Positions 1 through 11,337 of a stretch of 64,000 nt of DNA are shown in pieces. The stretch spans positions 66,635,501 through 66,699,500 of the forward strand of contig CM075354.1 in the NCBI GenBank assembly GCA_037693485.1, in the 5' to 3' direction. Position 1 is the stretch's first letter, and every line of letters begins with the position of its first letter. The position numbers were made by a program, and so were the translations under genes. The DNA comes from Kitagawia praeruptora. Taxonomy: Eukaryota; Streptophyta; Magnoliopsida; Apiales; Apiaceae. The notes under the pieces were generated by a model that had not been told where the DNA came from, searched no databases, and saw only the letters and a program-made list of their open reading frames with translations.

Positions 1-288
1 TGTATTGAGTAGTACTAGTTGCTGGTGTACTTCCCAACGAAGCTATACTAGTAGTATAAGATTTGTAGACATAGTGCGATGTAATAAAATGGATGTAATG
101 AAGGTGTAAAGATTTTAGTTCTTGTTTCTAGCCCTATGACCTAAAAGATGCTTGGTGGTTGGGGTCACAGATGTTGTAATTCAGTTATTAAATGATTACT
201 GATGGTTTAATCTTGTTAAACAAGTAATTTGATGTTAAGGATTTCCGCGTGACGACCAAATCCTTGACCCCGGATTTGGGGCGTTACA
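1..288 (+). repeat. 3' end of the 5' LTR of the LARD-like element
   Basis: These 288 bases align without gaps to 7850-8137 and differ once (C at 199 against T). They end in GGGGCGTTACA directly before the primer-binding site. About 0.3% divergence over this short stretch means a young insertion. Confidence 0.9.
256..279 (+). other. Terminal LTR hairpin (5' LTR copy)
   Basis: CCAAATCC (256-263) and GGATTTGG (272-279) form a perfect 8-bp stem around loop TTGACCCC, nine bases before the LTR end. The same structure is at 8105-8128. A related LTR has a base-pair-compensated version at 35379-35402. Confidence 0.75.
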
Positions 289-292
289 GAAA

Positions 293-304
293 TGGTATCA
301 GAGC
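293..304 (+). other. Primer-binding site, initiator tRNA-Met type
   Basis: TGGTATCAGAGC begins five bases after the LTR end. It is the complement of the 3' end of plant initiator tRNA-Met used by many Ty1/copia and chromovirus elements to start minus-strand DNA synthesis. Confidence 0.9.
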
Positions 305-1341
305 TTAGGTTATAGTAAACTAGAAACGAGAGTGAGTAGGAGTGTGTATAGTTATGTGAGAACGTCAGAACTCATATAGAGTTCTTGTTGGACTATTGGA
401 TATAGTGCCAATGATTAAGTTGAGATTGGAATGTATAATGAGGAATATGTTGAGATGGACCTCACCTTGGGTAGTTGTGGATGTCAGCTAAAGGATCCTC
501 AGAGACAAGTATTGGTTGGCAGGGGCATAGATCGCCCGAGGTATGAAATTAAGATGATTTTAGGGGATTCATGGAAACAATTATGTATCCTCCGAACTAT
601 AGGGAATTTCAATATGATGATGAAGGATAGAAAGTTGGCATCCAGTATTATGACAATGATGAGTTGAGATAGCATCCGTACTGTTAAAATTCCAAAAAGG
701 GAAGTAAAACAAGATCACTATGATAGATTATTAGTCGAAGTTGCGGGTATTTAAAACCTTCTCGAGCTTAATAGAGTTTGAGGTAATATTATGAATAGAT
801 TGATGGACAGGCACCGATCGTTTCGATTGATTATAGAAGTAAAATGGTGAAGATGAGGTTGGTCAATAAAGATGAAAAATGCTTTAAGAATCAAGACGGA
901 CTGAGAAAGTCTGAGAGAGACTAGTACGAAGGTTGTTATGCTGAAAAGAGATAAGCTTAAGTTGCACACGGAATTGTCATGAGGACAGGAACATGTGGTA
1001 TAAATACGGTTATCATGGTGACTGGATCTAAGTATGTATTTCCAGCAATGTTCCAGAATATAGCCCATTCGACATGTGGAATTCGTCGTTGCTAGGGGCG
1101 ACACCGTATCGAAGTCTTCTCAAAGAATAGAACGCTTGCGTGAGATGCTTGCGCCGAGTCGAATAGAACTCCTTAATATCGTAAAATGCCGATAGTTGAA
1201 TCTCTAGCGACTATTTTGAGTCGACGATGACGTCGGTTATCGAGCGCCTTAGGGTGTGCGTGGAAAAGAAGAGCGCTACAATCGAACAATTATCCGTCAG
1301 AGGAGCCGACATGAAAGGCATCCGTGGAGACCTTGGCATTA

Positions 1342-1460
1342 CCCTCCCCAATTATGAATCATTTTGATTACTTCCCCAGTCTGAATTATTTATTATCTCC
1401 CCAATGTGAATTATTTGACACATCCCCGTGCAAAAATTATTTGGATTACCACCCTAATCT
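1342..1460 (+). repeat. Degenerate ~33-bp direct repeats in the LARD interior
   Basis: A unit of the form CTCCCCAAT-TGAATTATTT recurs about four times with drifting sequence. Boundaries are approximate. Confidence 0.45.
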
Positions 1461-2560
1461 ATGACCTATCTTGACATCTCTCCAAGAGAGAATTTTGATA
1501 AAGAATATACTCCCTCTTCGAAGTTGTTTTATAATACTCCTGTTAAACCATATTGGTTTCAATTTTGCTAGAAGCTGTCATTATACCTACTTTCAGATTT
1601 ATGAGGCCCTATCGATTGATGATATTTAAATTCCCACTTTTCTTCAAATATTGGATAATCCTATGGTGCTATAGCACCACTTGCTTGTTGTATACCAGTA
1701 TCTTTCTGGTTATCCTTTTCCTTTGAAATTGCACCTTGGAATCTGATCAATTTTAATCCAGGGTGTCCACTTGAGAATTATTTGTCGAAAGACGATAATT
1801 ATTATCTTCACTTCGAATTGCTTTCATACTTCTCAGCTTCCACTGAGACGAACAACCCTATACTTATAGGGGACACAAGGGCTATCTGTCTGTGTGATAG
1901 AAGTCTGACGGGACGCCGTCACTTGTGAGTTGTGAAATACAAGAAGGCTAACTACCTTTAGTAATGTCTTAACTGAGACACGCAACGTGAGTTCTTATGA
2001 TCATATTGATCTCTCAGTAAATTCTCTTATTTCAAACAAGGTTTACTTTAATACTCATAACCTTATGATCACCAGTGTGTAACAATTGCCTTGATATGAC
2101 AGCTGTCTTTTCAAAGGTCCCTGATTCTTATTACCTCTAATGAATTTCAAGGGGATGCCAACCAGGTCGGCCAAGTCATAAACTCGCTGATAGAAACTAG
2201 ATTCGCAACAGAATCGCCAAGAGCAGGAGCGAATCCCAACACGAATAGAATATCAGTGATGTATAGCTAGAATTGGTTCGTTCTCTCTCTCAAGAATGTT
2301 ATGTTAATAGAGTCAGTGAACTCTCTCTTAAGGATTATATGATAATGGAAAGTTGGGCAAGACGTATATGTGAAAGGAATAATGGTGAGTTATAAGACTC
2401 CAATGATAACTGTGTCAAATAGAGATCCTATGGTTGGATTGAGGTATTGGAGAAGTTGTTTACGAAGAGGCACTATCTCCTGTTTTGCAGAATAAGTGTT
2501 GATGATAAAAGAGCTAAGGAACCCCAGTAGTTGCCTTAGCTGATTCCGTGGACGGAATCC

Positions 2561-2577
2561 TTTTAAGGAGGGTAGAC
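2561..2577 (+). other. Polypurine tract of the LARD-like element
   Basis: TTTTAAGGAGGGTAGAC abuts the TGTAATAACCC start of the 3' LTR. A purine-rich run here is the expected plus-strand primer. Confidence 0.7.
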
Positions 2578-3229
2578 TGTAATAACCCGGAATTTTCAAG
2601 AAATGATTTTATTATTATTTCAATAATAGTAATGATTTCCTAAAATGAGGAGGAATTTTTTTTTTTTTATTATTCAATTATTTAATTATTTTCGGTTAAG
2701 TGGAACCGGGTCCCATTTTAAAATTTTATTGACCTAGTAGATATCTCGAGTCAATAGTTTATTTGGGCAAAGATTTGATTTTGGAATGTGAAATTATTTA
2801 GTAAAGATTTTATTTTAAATTACTGAATAATTTAGAGATTTTAAAATCCTTAGAAATGATTATTTTAATTATTTGAGGATTTGTAGAAATTACTCGATTA
2901 ATATATAAAACCAATAATTTGAGATTTTACTAAAACAATAGTGTTTGTAGTATTTTTATAAACCCCTGTAAATTGTGATTTATGAATCACAATTATTATT
3001 TTTATGATTTGTTTTTATAAATTATTAGTACTTGTAAAATACATATCAATTTAGAAAATTGAGATTTAATTCCAATTCTTTCTCCAAAAGTCTTTAAAAA
3101 TATTCTAGTATTTAATTATGCTAGAAATTTTATTTTTACAAATTAAAGTTTTAACTCTAAATATTATTTAGAGTATGTAGTGATTAATTGTATTGTTTTA
3201 ATTGTTATTGGGCCAAGCCCATTAGGGTT

Positions 3230-3430
3230 AAAAACACACAGCAGAGACATACACACACACGACTACAGATATATACACACAAAACACACACAACACCGCA
3301 CAAGAAAACCATCGGGGGAGGGGGAGAGAAAATCAGTGGGGAGAAAGAATTGGGGGTTTAAATTATATATGTATGTATGTATGTATAAATCGTGTGTGTG
3401 TGTATAAACTGGAGTGTGTGTGTCGTGAGG
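3230..3430 (+). repeat. CA/TG and TGTA microsatellites in the LTR
   Basis: CA-rich runs (about 3232-3300), a TGTA run (3367-3386) and TG runs (3391-3424) flank a purine-rich G tract. This explains the overlapping spurious frames at 3363-3691. Confidence 0.7.
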
Positions 3431-3780
3431 AAGAAATGGGGGAAGGGGATAGGCGACTGGTGGAGAAGGTCGCGCGAAGGGGATGGAGGCGCGCGGTGGA
3501 GGAGCAGCGGTGGCCGGCGAGGGCTGTCTTATGGTGGACGTCGGACCGGAGTGGAGCCAACACCGGTGGTGGTGGTGGTAATGGCTGCTGTGCAGCGAGA
3601 AAGAGGGAAGAGGGAGAGAGATGGGGAGATTTCCGGTGTTGATTTTGGAGCAAGACGAATCGAATCGAAACGGTATAATTTCACGTGTTAATTATTTAAT
3701 TTTCGTATTGCATTAGTTGTAAATTTCGATATAAATTAATGGTTGTAATTAAATTAGATTTAATTGTGAGATTATTGTGG

Positions 3781-3865
3781 TAATTAGTTAGTTTAAATTG
3801 CGAGGTTAATTATGGTGGTAATTAGTTAGTTTAAATTGCGAGGTTAATTATGGTGGTTTAATTAG
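3781..3865 (+). repeat. 38-bp tandem duplication in the LTR
   Basis: TAATTAGTTAGTTTAAATTG begins at 3781 and again at 3819, and a partial third copy follows. The surrounding 3700-4200 is low-complexity TTAATTG sequence. Confidence 0.75.
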
Positions 3866-4280
3866 TTTAAGTGGAAAGCTTAATGTGGTAATGGGTATAA
3901 TTAGACTAAAATTGTAAGATTATGATTATTGGTTGAATTTCCGATATTTAATTCGGAAGGTATGTTTGTAATTATAATTGTTGAGTTTAATTATGAGTCC
4001 GATTAAAGGTTCGGGTTAGTGATTGTTAATTGTTAAATTGCTAATTGTTAATTGTTAGTGAGTAATTATTAATTGTCGGATAATATATTCGGGTTAGTTG
4101 TCAAGTAATTGTTAAGTGCTAATTGCTAATTGTTAGTTTCCAATTGAAATTGTTAATTGCTAAGTGCTAAGTGCTAATTGTTATCGCCATATAATGTAGT
4201 CATAAGAGTTAGATAACTTGTAAATGTCTATGTGCTAGATGCTATAAATCGAGTCATAGTATATGTTGATAGTATAAGTG

Positions 4281-4500
4281 CCAACTACGTGGTGTTGGCT
4301 TAAATGTGCCAACTAAGTGCCAACTACGTGGTGTTGGCTTAAATGTGGATAAACTTAGTTTATTTTCCTTAAATGTTGAGGTGCCGCATGTCTGGGCGGG
4401 TACTTTTCCTTATGTGCTAGTTGCCGCATGTCTGGGCGGGTACTTTTCCTTATGTGCTAGTTGCCGCATGTCTGGGCGGGTACTTTTCTTATATGTTTAC
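4281..4500 (+). repeat. 39-bp duplication followed by a 40-bp triplication in the LTR
   Basis: CCAACTACGTGGTGTTGGCT starts at 4281 and 4320. GCCGCATGTCTGGGCGGGTA starts at 4383, 4423 and 4463, exactly 40 bp apart. Confidence 0.85.
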
Positions 4501-6425
4501 TTTTATGTTGCTGCAAGTTGAGGCAGCTTTTATTTTATCAAAAGCAGGGTTATAAATTGTTTTGTTGGCATGGAGGGGCTGAGCCCATAGTCCGATAAAC
4601 GAATACTACATGCCGAAATTTTCTAAAAATCCCCTGCATTTTAATTTATTCAACTTATTTGATTTCAAGGGTTTAAAGGTATGATTGGGTGTTAACTGTT
4701 TATGTGTATATGTGTTAAGTGAATTAATTCGAGGATTATGTGCTAATTCGAGGATTAAATGTGTCTTGAAGATTAAATGGGTATTATGAGTCTTTATCGA
4801 GGGCTAAGTATGTTTTGAGGATTACTTGTTAATTAACTTGTGACAAGAGTATGTCAATAGTATTATGGTCAAAAGTGTTAAGTGGAGTTTTGACTAAGTG
4901 TTATGATGTGTTAGCACCAAGAAATGTCTACTTTAAAAAGGGGACTTTTCCATTTCTTTTCTTTACTAGAATATGTTATGTGCAATAAGTGGTATTAGAA
5001 TAGGCAACTATAGGGAGGACACCTATAGTTTGACTTTATGTTATTTAGTGATAATCCCGAGTTGTGTCTACTCGATATACGAGGTAGGACTGACACGCAC
5101 TCATAACTATTTCAGTACCATTAGGGCGAAATCAAATTGGAATGACGTGCATCTAAAAGGGAAGATCGAGGCGCCGTACAAAAAAAGGTAAGCTAGCTCC
5201 AGGGAATTGCTTGGACGAAGTGCGAAAGGTTTATTCACGGTTTCTGCTTTCTGCTAAGGACCAGAGGCAAGTTTATTTACACCTACTCTATCATTCAGAG
5301 TATACCTATTTTGAATTATATAAAATGTGCGGAAAAAGGTTTTTAATCCCTAATTGCGAGTTTTTAATCTTGTGCTCCTTCCAAATCATTTTATTCTTGA
5401 CTTTGCTAGCGATATTAAATTCTTCTCGTGCAATAATCAAAACCCATGACTTATAATACTGTCGATGGACGGTGACATTCTTATGGTTCTACATCTCGAT
5501 TTATATGTTGTATATTTATAAACTTTTGTAATGTGATAGAGGACTATATGTTATGAGGTATATATATAGATACATATACATATATATGGAACTACGTGGT
5601 AAAGGCTCCGAGGGTAGAGCGTGTATTGAGTTATCGAATTTAGCCCGCGTGTCGGGGCTATTTTGTATTGTATGTTTTCGAAAACCCGGGCAAAGCTTTT
5701 AAAAAGAATTTCGCAATAATTAACCTAAAGGCAACATCACCAATAAACCAGTGTTTATTTAATTAATAGATGCTCCTGAAAGCATTTACTAATTAAATAA
5801 ACCTAATTCGCCTAATTAAATTTATTTAATTAGATGAATATCATTTTCAAAACGCTTTCTTAAAATCACTTTGTCCCGGAGAAATAATAAAACAATTTAA
5901 TGGAGTGATTCTATCTAGTATATTATTTATCGGAGATAGTTTATTTTCAATACGGATTAAAGATATTCCAATGGTTATAAATTGGTTACTTTCAGCTTAA
6001 ACCAGCTAGATTGATATCAATATATGTTACTTGAATGCTTATTAATTATTTCTTATTGACCGAGAGTCAGTAGTAGTTATTTGATAAAGTGGCTAAAGTT
6101 TGGAGACTGCTGGAGAGATTTCGTCTTGATTTTGATTAGAAATATTCCAAGAGTTGTATTGGGGTGTTTTGTGGTTATTAAATATTCCAGTATTAATAGT
6201 AAATATTATTTGAATATTACTTAATAAATGAATATTAATTTGAGTATTCTTTTAAAAAGGGATTATTGAATATTTATTATTTGCTACATAGTAGTCAAAT
6301 ATTTATTAAATACTCTAAGTGTTTTGAAGGTTATAAAACACTATTTAAAGGTTGTCTAAGGACTTTCATAGTCATGTAAAATATTATATTTTGAATCTAT
6401 CCAGGTAAGTTACTTTTCAAGAACT

Positions 6426-6435
6426 TATATATATA
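6426..6435 (+). promoter_or_regulatory. Candidate TATA box of the LARD LTR
   Basis: TATATATATA at the place matching TATATAAG in the two related long LTRs (34169, 55010). This would put the RNA start near 6460. Confidence 0.45.
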
Positions 6436-6799
6436 TGGAATTACCCTGTTGTGGTTACAATCTTTATGCGTACCATTTTCCATGTGTGATCACAAAATCC
6501 TGTGTCGAGATTGATATCGGTACAAGTGTATATCTATACTTGAACTCTTTTGAACTCAAAACATTTTCGAAAACCCCCGGTCAGGTTTTACTCTCTTGCT
6601 CGTTTTTCAAGAAATTATCGGTCGACTGAAGTCGAACTTCAACTACTCAAGTTTTCTATCAAAATGATTTTGACAAGAAAAGAAAAAGGGGACTCTGGCA
6701 GGTGTGGGAATCGTTGACGAACGATTCCCGGGATGTGTAAGCGGCCGTGAGCCAGGCGGTCCATCAATTATTATTCCGGCCCAGGTGTTGCCGAAGGAT

Positions 6800-6880
6800 G
6801 ATTACGGATGTAGTTTTCATCGAGGGTGATTACGGATGTAGTTTTCACTCGGGGATAGTTACGGATGTAGTTTCTATCCT
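6800..6880 (+). repeat. ~30-bp triplication in the LTR leader
   Basis: Three copies of a unit containing TACGGATGTAGTTT, about 30 bp apart, downstream of the putative RNA start. Confidence 0.75.
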
Positions 6881-6923
6881 TCTACCGGTAGAGAAGACCC
6901 GCGGATTATTGGACTTGGATGTG

Positions 6924-6938
6924 GCGACTGATCATCGT
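6924..6938 (+). other. Conserved palindromic leader motif (LARD LTR)
   Basis: GCGACTGATCATCGT contains the palindrome TGATCA. The same 15 bases are at 34625-34639 and 55459-55473 in the other long LTRs, in otherwise diverged sequence about 450-500 bases after each TATA box. Confidence 0.6.
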
Positions 6939-8104
6939 CAATCCTTGTCAGGTTTTTATGTTTTCTTTAAGTCCCATCCTCCACTTTGGAAAAATACTCA
7001 AACACTGCTTCTTAGGCCTAAGTGCCAAGTAGCCGATAGTGTTGTTTTCAATTTTGAAAGATGATGAATTCATGCAGTATCTAGAACTGCAAGATTATTC
7101 TAACAATAATGGCACGTACTTGTGCACTTTGGCAATTATTCAGAAGATGAAAGATGGTTCATCGGTTATTGATGTTAAATCCCAAATGTTTTGCTTCAAG
7201 AGCTTTGACTCTCTTCCTATCAGTTATTTCTGAGTTTAACTTATCAAATGGTTAACGAACTTACATCCTGTACAGAATCTTGAACTGTAAGGTGTTTTGA
7301 TGATAATGATTTACTCATGTGTATATACTTACAAACTTGAGGAGTACTAAAAAGGGAACTTTATAATGATTTGGTTTATGAAGGGTGGTAATAACTATCT
7401 TAGCAGCATATTGAACTGCATATTTTGAAAAGCTCCCTAAGAGGTTATCAATACTATGAGGTATGGTATGTGGATAAGGTATGAGGATTACTATTGTTGA
7501 CATGAACTTACTTTATTTATCTGATGTTACTCGAAATGTCATATATCCCCTACTGAGGTTTCATTGTTGTAAATATTTCGAAATTGATATTAAGTATCGT
7601 TATATTTCGAAAACTCCATGTGTATATTGATATATATTGTTGTGCTCTATTAATACTTGTTGGGCAATTCTTTCACTCATACTTGCTTGTTTTAAATATT
7701 AACCTTTCAGAGGAAGGTAGATGATTGAGGCTTATCTGCATGGCTCAGGAGAAGCAGGCAGTGTGCCCTTGTGAAGATGATGTGATCCAGAACATAGATA
7801 GCTGGAGTAAGTTATATATAAGTGTATTGATGTGCAATATATATTACTTTGTATTGAGTAGTACTAGTTGCTGGTGTACTTCCCAACGAAGCTATACTAG
7901 TAGTATAAGATTTGTAGACATAGTGCGATGTAATAAAATGGATGTAATGAAGGTGTAAAGATTTTAGTTCTTGTTTCTAGCCCTATGACCTAAAAGATGC
8001 TTGGTGGTTGGGGTCACAGATGTTGTAATTCAGTTATTAAATGATTATTGATGGTTTAATCTTGTTAAACAAGTAATTTGATGTTAAGGATTTCCGCGTG
8101 ACGA

Positions 8105-8128
8105 CCAAATCCTTGACCCCGGATTTGG
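8105..8128 (+). other. Terminal LTR hairpin (3' LTR copy)
   Basis: Same stem as 256-279: CCAAATCC and GGATTTGG around TTGACCCC, ending nine bases before the LTR end at 8137. Confidence 0.75.
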
Positions 8129-8137
8129 GGCGTTACA

Positions 8138-8386
8138 ATCTCCATCAAGATCAACCTCAGACTCTCGACCAAATTCTTCATCCTTAAGTTTTGAGGAGGT
8201 TAGAGGGTGATTGTATCCAACAGATGGATGTTTTAAGAGAAGGTTCTGGACATTATATGGATTTACTCCAACCATGTCTAAATCGATGAGAAAAGTCATC
8301 TCTTTAAAGAGACGAACTATGAACCTTTGGTAATGAAAAATTTGTTCATCGTCTGTGAGGAATCGAAAGATAGGGTTGAAGGTCAT
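8138..8386 (-). CDS. Antisense ORF of the Sirevirus-like element, 3' part cut by the LARD
   Basis: From the ATG at 8386 the minus strand is open for 83 codons until it meets the LARD at 8137, after which the frame is LTR sequence. The peptide is hydrophilic with an acidic end (DDEQ near residue 12, later KDEEFGRESEVDLDGD). I do not recognise its family and see no membrane segment. A TATA box lies about 80 bases upstream on the same strand. It points away from the env-like ORF, so the two are divergent. It could be an accessory antisense ORF or chance; the TATA spacing favours a gene start. Confidence 0.45.
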
Positions 8387-8465
8387 TTTGTTTTATGGAA
8401 GCTCTGTGTTTAACAGAGAAGTTTTGTGTGGTTTTGGAGTTAAGAAAGGCAAAAGACATCAAGCG

Positions 8466-8471
8466 TTTATA
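8466..8471 (-). promoter_or_regulatory. TATA box for the Sirevirus-like antisense ORF
   Basis: The minus strand reads CTTTTATAAACGC here, 80 bases upstream of the ATG at 8386. That leaves about 50 bases of leader after a start some 30 bases downstream. Confidence 0.5.
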
Positions 8472-9085
8472 AAAGAAAAATTGAGAAGCTGAACAGTCAT
8501 TGTGAAATATTCAATGTATCTGCGTAAATATCTATGCGTATGACTGACTCTCTCATATTTCCAAGATATTTTGACAATCTAACAAAATATTTTTGTTTGG
8601 ATTATTGATGTTCTTTTCAGGTTAAATTCTAAAATTGCCACGTGGAACTCCATTTAATTCTGAAATCAGGATGATAGTGATCAGGAAGACGAGAGTGATT
8701 TCATCAGGATTGATGATTATTTTTATTACTTTTTAATCACATTGAGGATTGTGATTATCTTGGTGAAAAAGATCACATTAGAAAATGAAGCTGATCAGTA
8801 TTGATTTTATTTTGATTTTACCATGATTTATTTAATTGAAATCAATTTTGGATATTATTTTCCAAAAATTGTGGGTAAACTGCATTTTTCAGGGACTGAC
8901 ACCTGTCAACCTACGTGTCAACGTGGGTTAGTGGGTCTGAAGAATTTTTGAATATATCTTTATTTTGAGACTCTGATTGTTTATTGCTAACTTCTAATTC
9001 GTATTTTCAAAGGCAAAAACATTCATTCAAGTGCTCAAAATCTCTAATCAATTTCAAAATTTCTCAAGTTCTTTTCAGATCAAAA
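8472..9085. other. Divergent non-coding region between antisense and env-like ORFs
   Basis: About 610 AT-rich bases separate the minus-strand start (8386) from the plus-strand ATG (9086). GAATATATC near 8950 could be a plus-strand TATA. No other feature is seen. Confidence 0.4.
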
Positions 9086-9355
9086 ATGGCAGCTCAAAGA
9101 AGTCTACCTAAATCAGTAGCTTTCACGTTTGGTGACTTTGATTTTATGACTAATAATCATGTTGCAGCAATCACCAGCAAGAAAAGAGTACCAATTGATC
9201 TTCATCCTGTAATGGACTTTATGGCTATTGGATCTTTGAGTTATGCATTGACAGCATCTCCAGAAATAAATCAAGCTGCTGTTTCACAAGCTTGGGAGAA
9301 TGCTGAGGTAATTGATTCTACTCAGAGTCAAGCAGGTAAAATTATCTACACATAG
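9086..9355 (+). pseudogene. Env-like ORF of the Sirevirus-like element, N-terminal part
   Basis: The ATG at 9086 (context CAAAAATGG) opens a soluble-looking sequence beginning MAAQRSLPKS. Upstream in-frame codons exist, but this start has the better context and follows an AT-rich leader. The frame stops at TAG 9353, and the continuation at 20437 is in another phase, so a frameshift lies just before the point where B inserted. In Sireviruses the ORF in this position is called env-like by location; no signal peptide or transmembrane segment is visible in this part. The function is unknown. Confidence 0.5.
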
Positions 9356-9369
9356 GACAAGACTCATTT

Positions 9370-9795
9370 TGTCAGGTGGCCCGAATATAATAAGCATGAG
9401 GCCCAATCCAATAAGCCTTTTGGGCTCACTACTCGCCAAGCCCACCGATCGGCCCAACCGGAGAACGCTAAAGAAACTGATGACCGTTGTCAGTGTAACG
9501 CTTAAACATTCAACACCTTCCATAACTAAGAATCAAAGATCATCCAACGGCACTACTCTGGAGCACAATATAAATAGACTCCACTGCCAGGTGAAAAACA
9601 CACAATCACACACCCTGAGACACACTGATTTACATAAGGCTTTACGTTTATGTTTCCACCACAGCCTTACTGATTCTCACACCGGAGGTGAATCGGGGGT
9701 TAATACCCTCGCATTCTTCTCCTTGCAGGAGCTACCGAAGCTTGTTTCTCGTTCATTAGGGGCAGGTCAGCCGAAGCATAAACTCAGCTCTGACA
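9370..9795 (+). repeat. 5' LTR of element B (426 bp)
   Basis: TGTCAGGTGG...CTGACA. It holds a TATA box at 9569 and ends two bases before the primer site. Confidence 0.95.
9569..9576 (+). promoter_or_regulatory. TATA box in the 5' LTR of B
   Basis: TATAAATA in context CACAATATAAATAGACTCC, 200 bases into the LTR. The RNA start is expected near 9600. The 3' LTR has the same sequence. Confidence 0.75.
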
Positions 9796-9797
9796 TT

Positions 9798-9816
9798 TGG
9801 CGCCGTCTGTGGGAAC
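9798..9816 (+). other. Primer-binding site of B
   Basis: TGGCGCCGTCTGTGGGAAC starts two bases after the LTR. The TGGCGCC form is typical of non-chromovirus plant Ty3/gypsy elements; I cannot settle which tRNA it matches. Confidence 0.75.
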
Positions 9817-9839
9817 GTATAAGCTTATCTCTGTGAATC

Positions 9840-11329
9840 ATGTTACCTAAGGATACAGAAAACCTCAATCGTCCAATTGATACAACCCCTACTTCCGAAG
9901 AAATAAGGCAACAGAATGAGAAAGGGAAAACCCCTGAAGCCGAGGGTTCCCAATCAGCAAAAAGAAGAGCCCTACAGAAGAAGGCAGACGAACTCAGGTT
10001 AGAGGCCATAAAACTTAGAAGAGAATAGGCCGAATTAGAAGCAAGGCTGGCACGAGAGGCTCTTCAGCCTGAGGAAGAGGAGCCCGTAGATCAGCCCCAT
10101 CAAACGACCTCCCAGGGACGAAGAGAAAAGAGGTCCCGACCTCGCTAGGAGGAATCCTCGGAATCAGAAACACATTCCTCACATCCATCCCGAGGTCCAT
10201 CAGACTTGGAGGAGGAAGAGGAGGATTCCCGATGGAAAAACAGGCTCCGAAGAATGGAAAAGTGTATGTTCGGAGACCAGAAGAGGACGCGTCGGGAACC
10301 CGTAGTCATTGAAGAAATCGAACAATACAGGCCACCCCCAGGTCGTCAGTTCCCGAAGATGACCGAATTCAGTGGCAAAGGTGACCCAGAGGATCATTGC
10401 GAAAAATACGAGAGCCTGATGACTGGGATGGGACACGACGACATCATGCTTTGCAAGATGTTCAAAACCTATCTCAAAGGTTCGGCCTCTTTGTGGTACA
10501 GATCAATGAGGCCAAGATCCATATCCTCTTATGACCGACTGAAAAGCAAGTTCTTGAGACACTACTCCCATCTATGCCGAAGGGAGAAAGATACCGAATC
10601 GCTCATCCATTGCCGCCAGAGACCTGATGAAGAGTTGGGCGATTACCTAGCCCGTTTTAAAGAAGAGGCTGGTATGGTGACCAATCTTGACAAAGTCAAG
10701 GCTGCAGGCTTTCTAACGGCTGGCCTCGACTCAGTCAAAGGAAGAAAGCTTCGATCGTCCTTGTATGACGTCCCTCCGAAGTCCCTCAATGACATCTATA
10801 TCAGAGGTGAAAGTATGAGGAGAAAAATGGAGTCTATAGACGGCTACAAAGAGTCCTCCAAAGATAGCCGAAAGAAAAACAGGCAGGAGAAAAGCGACCG
10901 AAGGAGAGACGATAAGCGAGATAACGTTCGAAGGAACGATAGGAGAGACGATTCAAAAAGGAAAGGGAGCCGATGGCATTTACTCCGCTAAACACTCCCA
11001 TCTCCAAAATACTGAATGAAATCAAAGGCAGACCCGATTTCTGGAGATAGGCAAAGTTAAGGGTGCCTAACCACAAAAAGAACAGGAACAGATACTGTGA
11101 CTATCACCAGGACAAGGGTCATAACACGGACGAATGTTTGCATCTGAAGAGATTGATAGAAAGAATGGTAAAAATAGGCGACCTAAATCAGTTCGTTAAA
11201 GATTTAAGGGATCGTCTAGAGCCAAAAAGAATGATTCGGGTCCGAAGGAACCTAGAGATCGGAACGAAGAAAATGAAAACCCTAGGGAAAGGGAAAGAGA
11301 CGAAGCCCCTCGTTACAGAGGGGAGGTAA
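9840..11329 (+). pseudogene. Gag of element B, broken
   Basis: The frame from ATG 9840 has a charged coiled-coil-like start, then TAG stops at 10026 and 10146 in the same frame. The capsid part runs about 10320-10830 with the Tat gag core (KMTEFSGKGDPEDHCEKY, later YLKGSASLWYRSM and LSGYLARF-like GDYLARFKEEAG). A basic RRDDKRDNVRRNDRRDD stretch follows. A frameshift near 10970 and a TAG at 11048 come before a zinc-knuckle-like CDYHQDKGHNTDEC (about 11098). Four lesions make it non-functional as read. Normally it would form the virus-like particle. Confidence 0.85.
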
Positions 11330-11337
11330 GAACGATC

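Larger units (their letters stand above)
289..2577 (+). mobile_element. Non-coding interior of the LARD-like element
   Basis: No reading frame here resembles gag, protease, RT or integrase. The longest plus frame (431-667, 78 codons) has no recognisable motif. The stretch holds the primer site, four degenerate repeats near 1342-1460 and the polypurine tract. Mobility would depend on proteins from another element. Confidence 0.75.
1..8137 (+). mobile_element. LARD-like non-autonomous LTR retrotransposon, 5' end cut by the window
   Basis: The window opens inside the 5' LTR: bases 1-288 equal 7850-8137 with one difference (C at 199). A tRNA-Met type primer site follows, then 2.3 kb of non-coding interior, a purine-rich tract and a 5560-bp 3' LTR running TGTAA...TTACA. 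Very long LTRs around a short interior without gag or pol is the definition of a LARD. The LTR ends (TGTAATAACCC / GGGGCGTTACA) resemble Tekay/Del chromoviruses, the likely source of its enzymes; that link is inference. The right flank is ATCTC at 8138-8142; the left flank and so the TSD lie outside the window. Confidence 0.85.
2578..8137 (+). repeat. 3' LTR of the LARD-like element (5560 bp)
   Basis: Starts TGTAATAACCCGG, ends GGCGTTACA, with 5-bp inverted ends TGTAA/TTACA. A TATA run near 6426 suggests U3 is about 3.9 kb and R-U5 about 1.7 kb. It contains microsatellites (3230-3430) and short tandem repeats (3781-3865, 4281-4500, 6800-6880). A 15-base motif at 6924-6938 is shared with the related long LTRs. 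The short frames inside are overlapping, low in complexity and not considered coding. Confidence 0.88.

Noticed and set aside
431..667. 78-codon frame after the LARD primer site as a gag remnant
   Set aside because: No capsid or zinc-knuckle motif is visible and no continuation in other frames.
3363..3691. Three overlapping frames of 89-99 codons
   Set aside because: They lie in microsatellite and G-rich LTR sequence on both strands and read as simple-sequence peptides.
9312..9836. 174-codon frame covering the 5' LTR of B (and 20006-20488 in the 3' LTR)
   Set aside because: It is entirely LTR sequence with the TATA box inside; the same frame appears in both LTRs only because they are copies.
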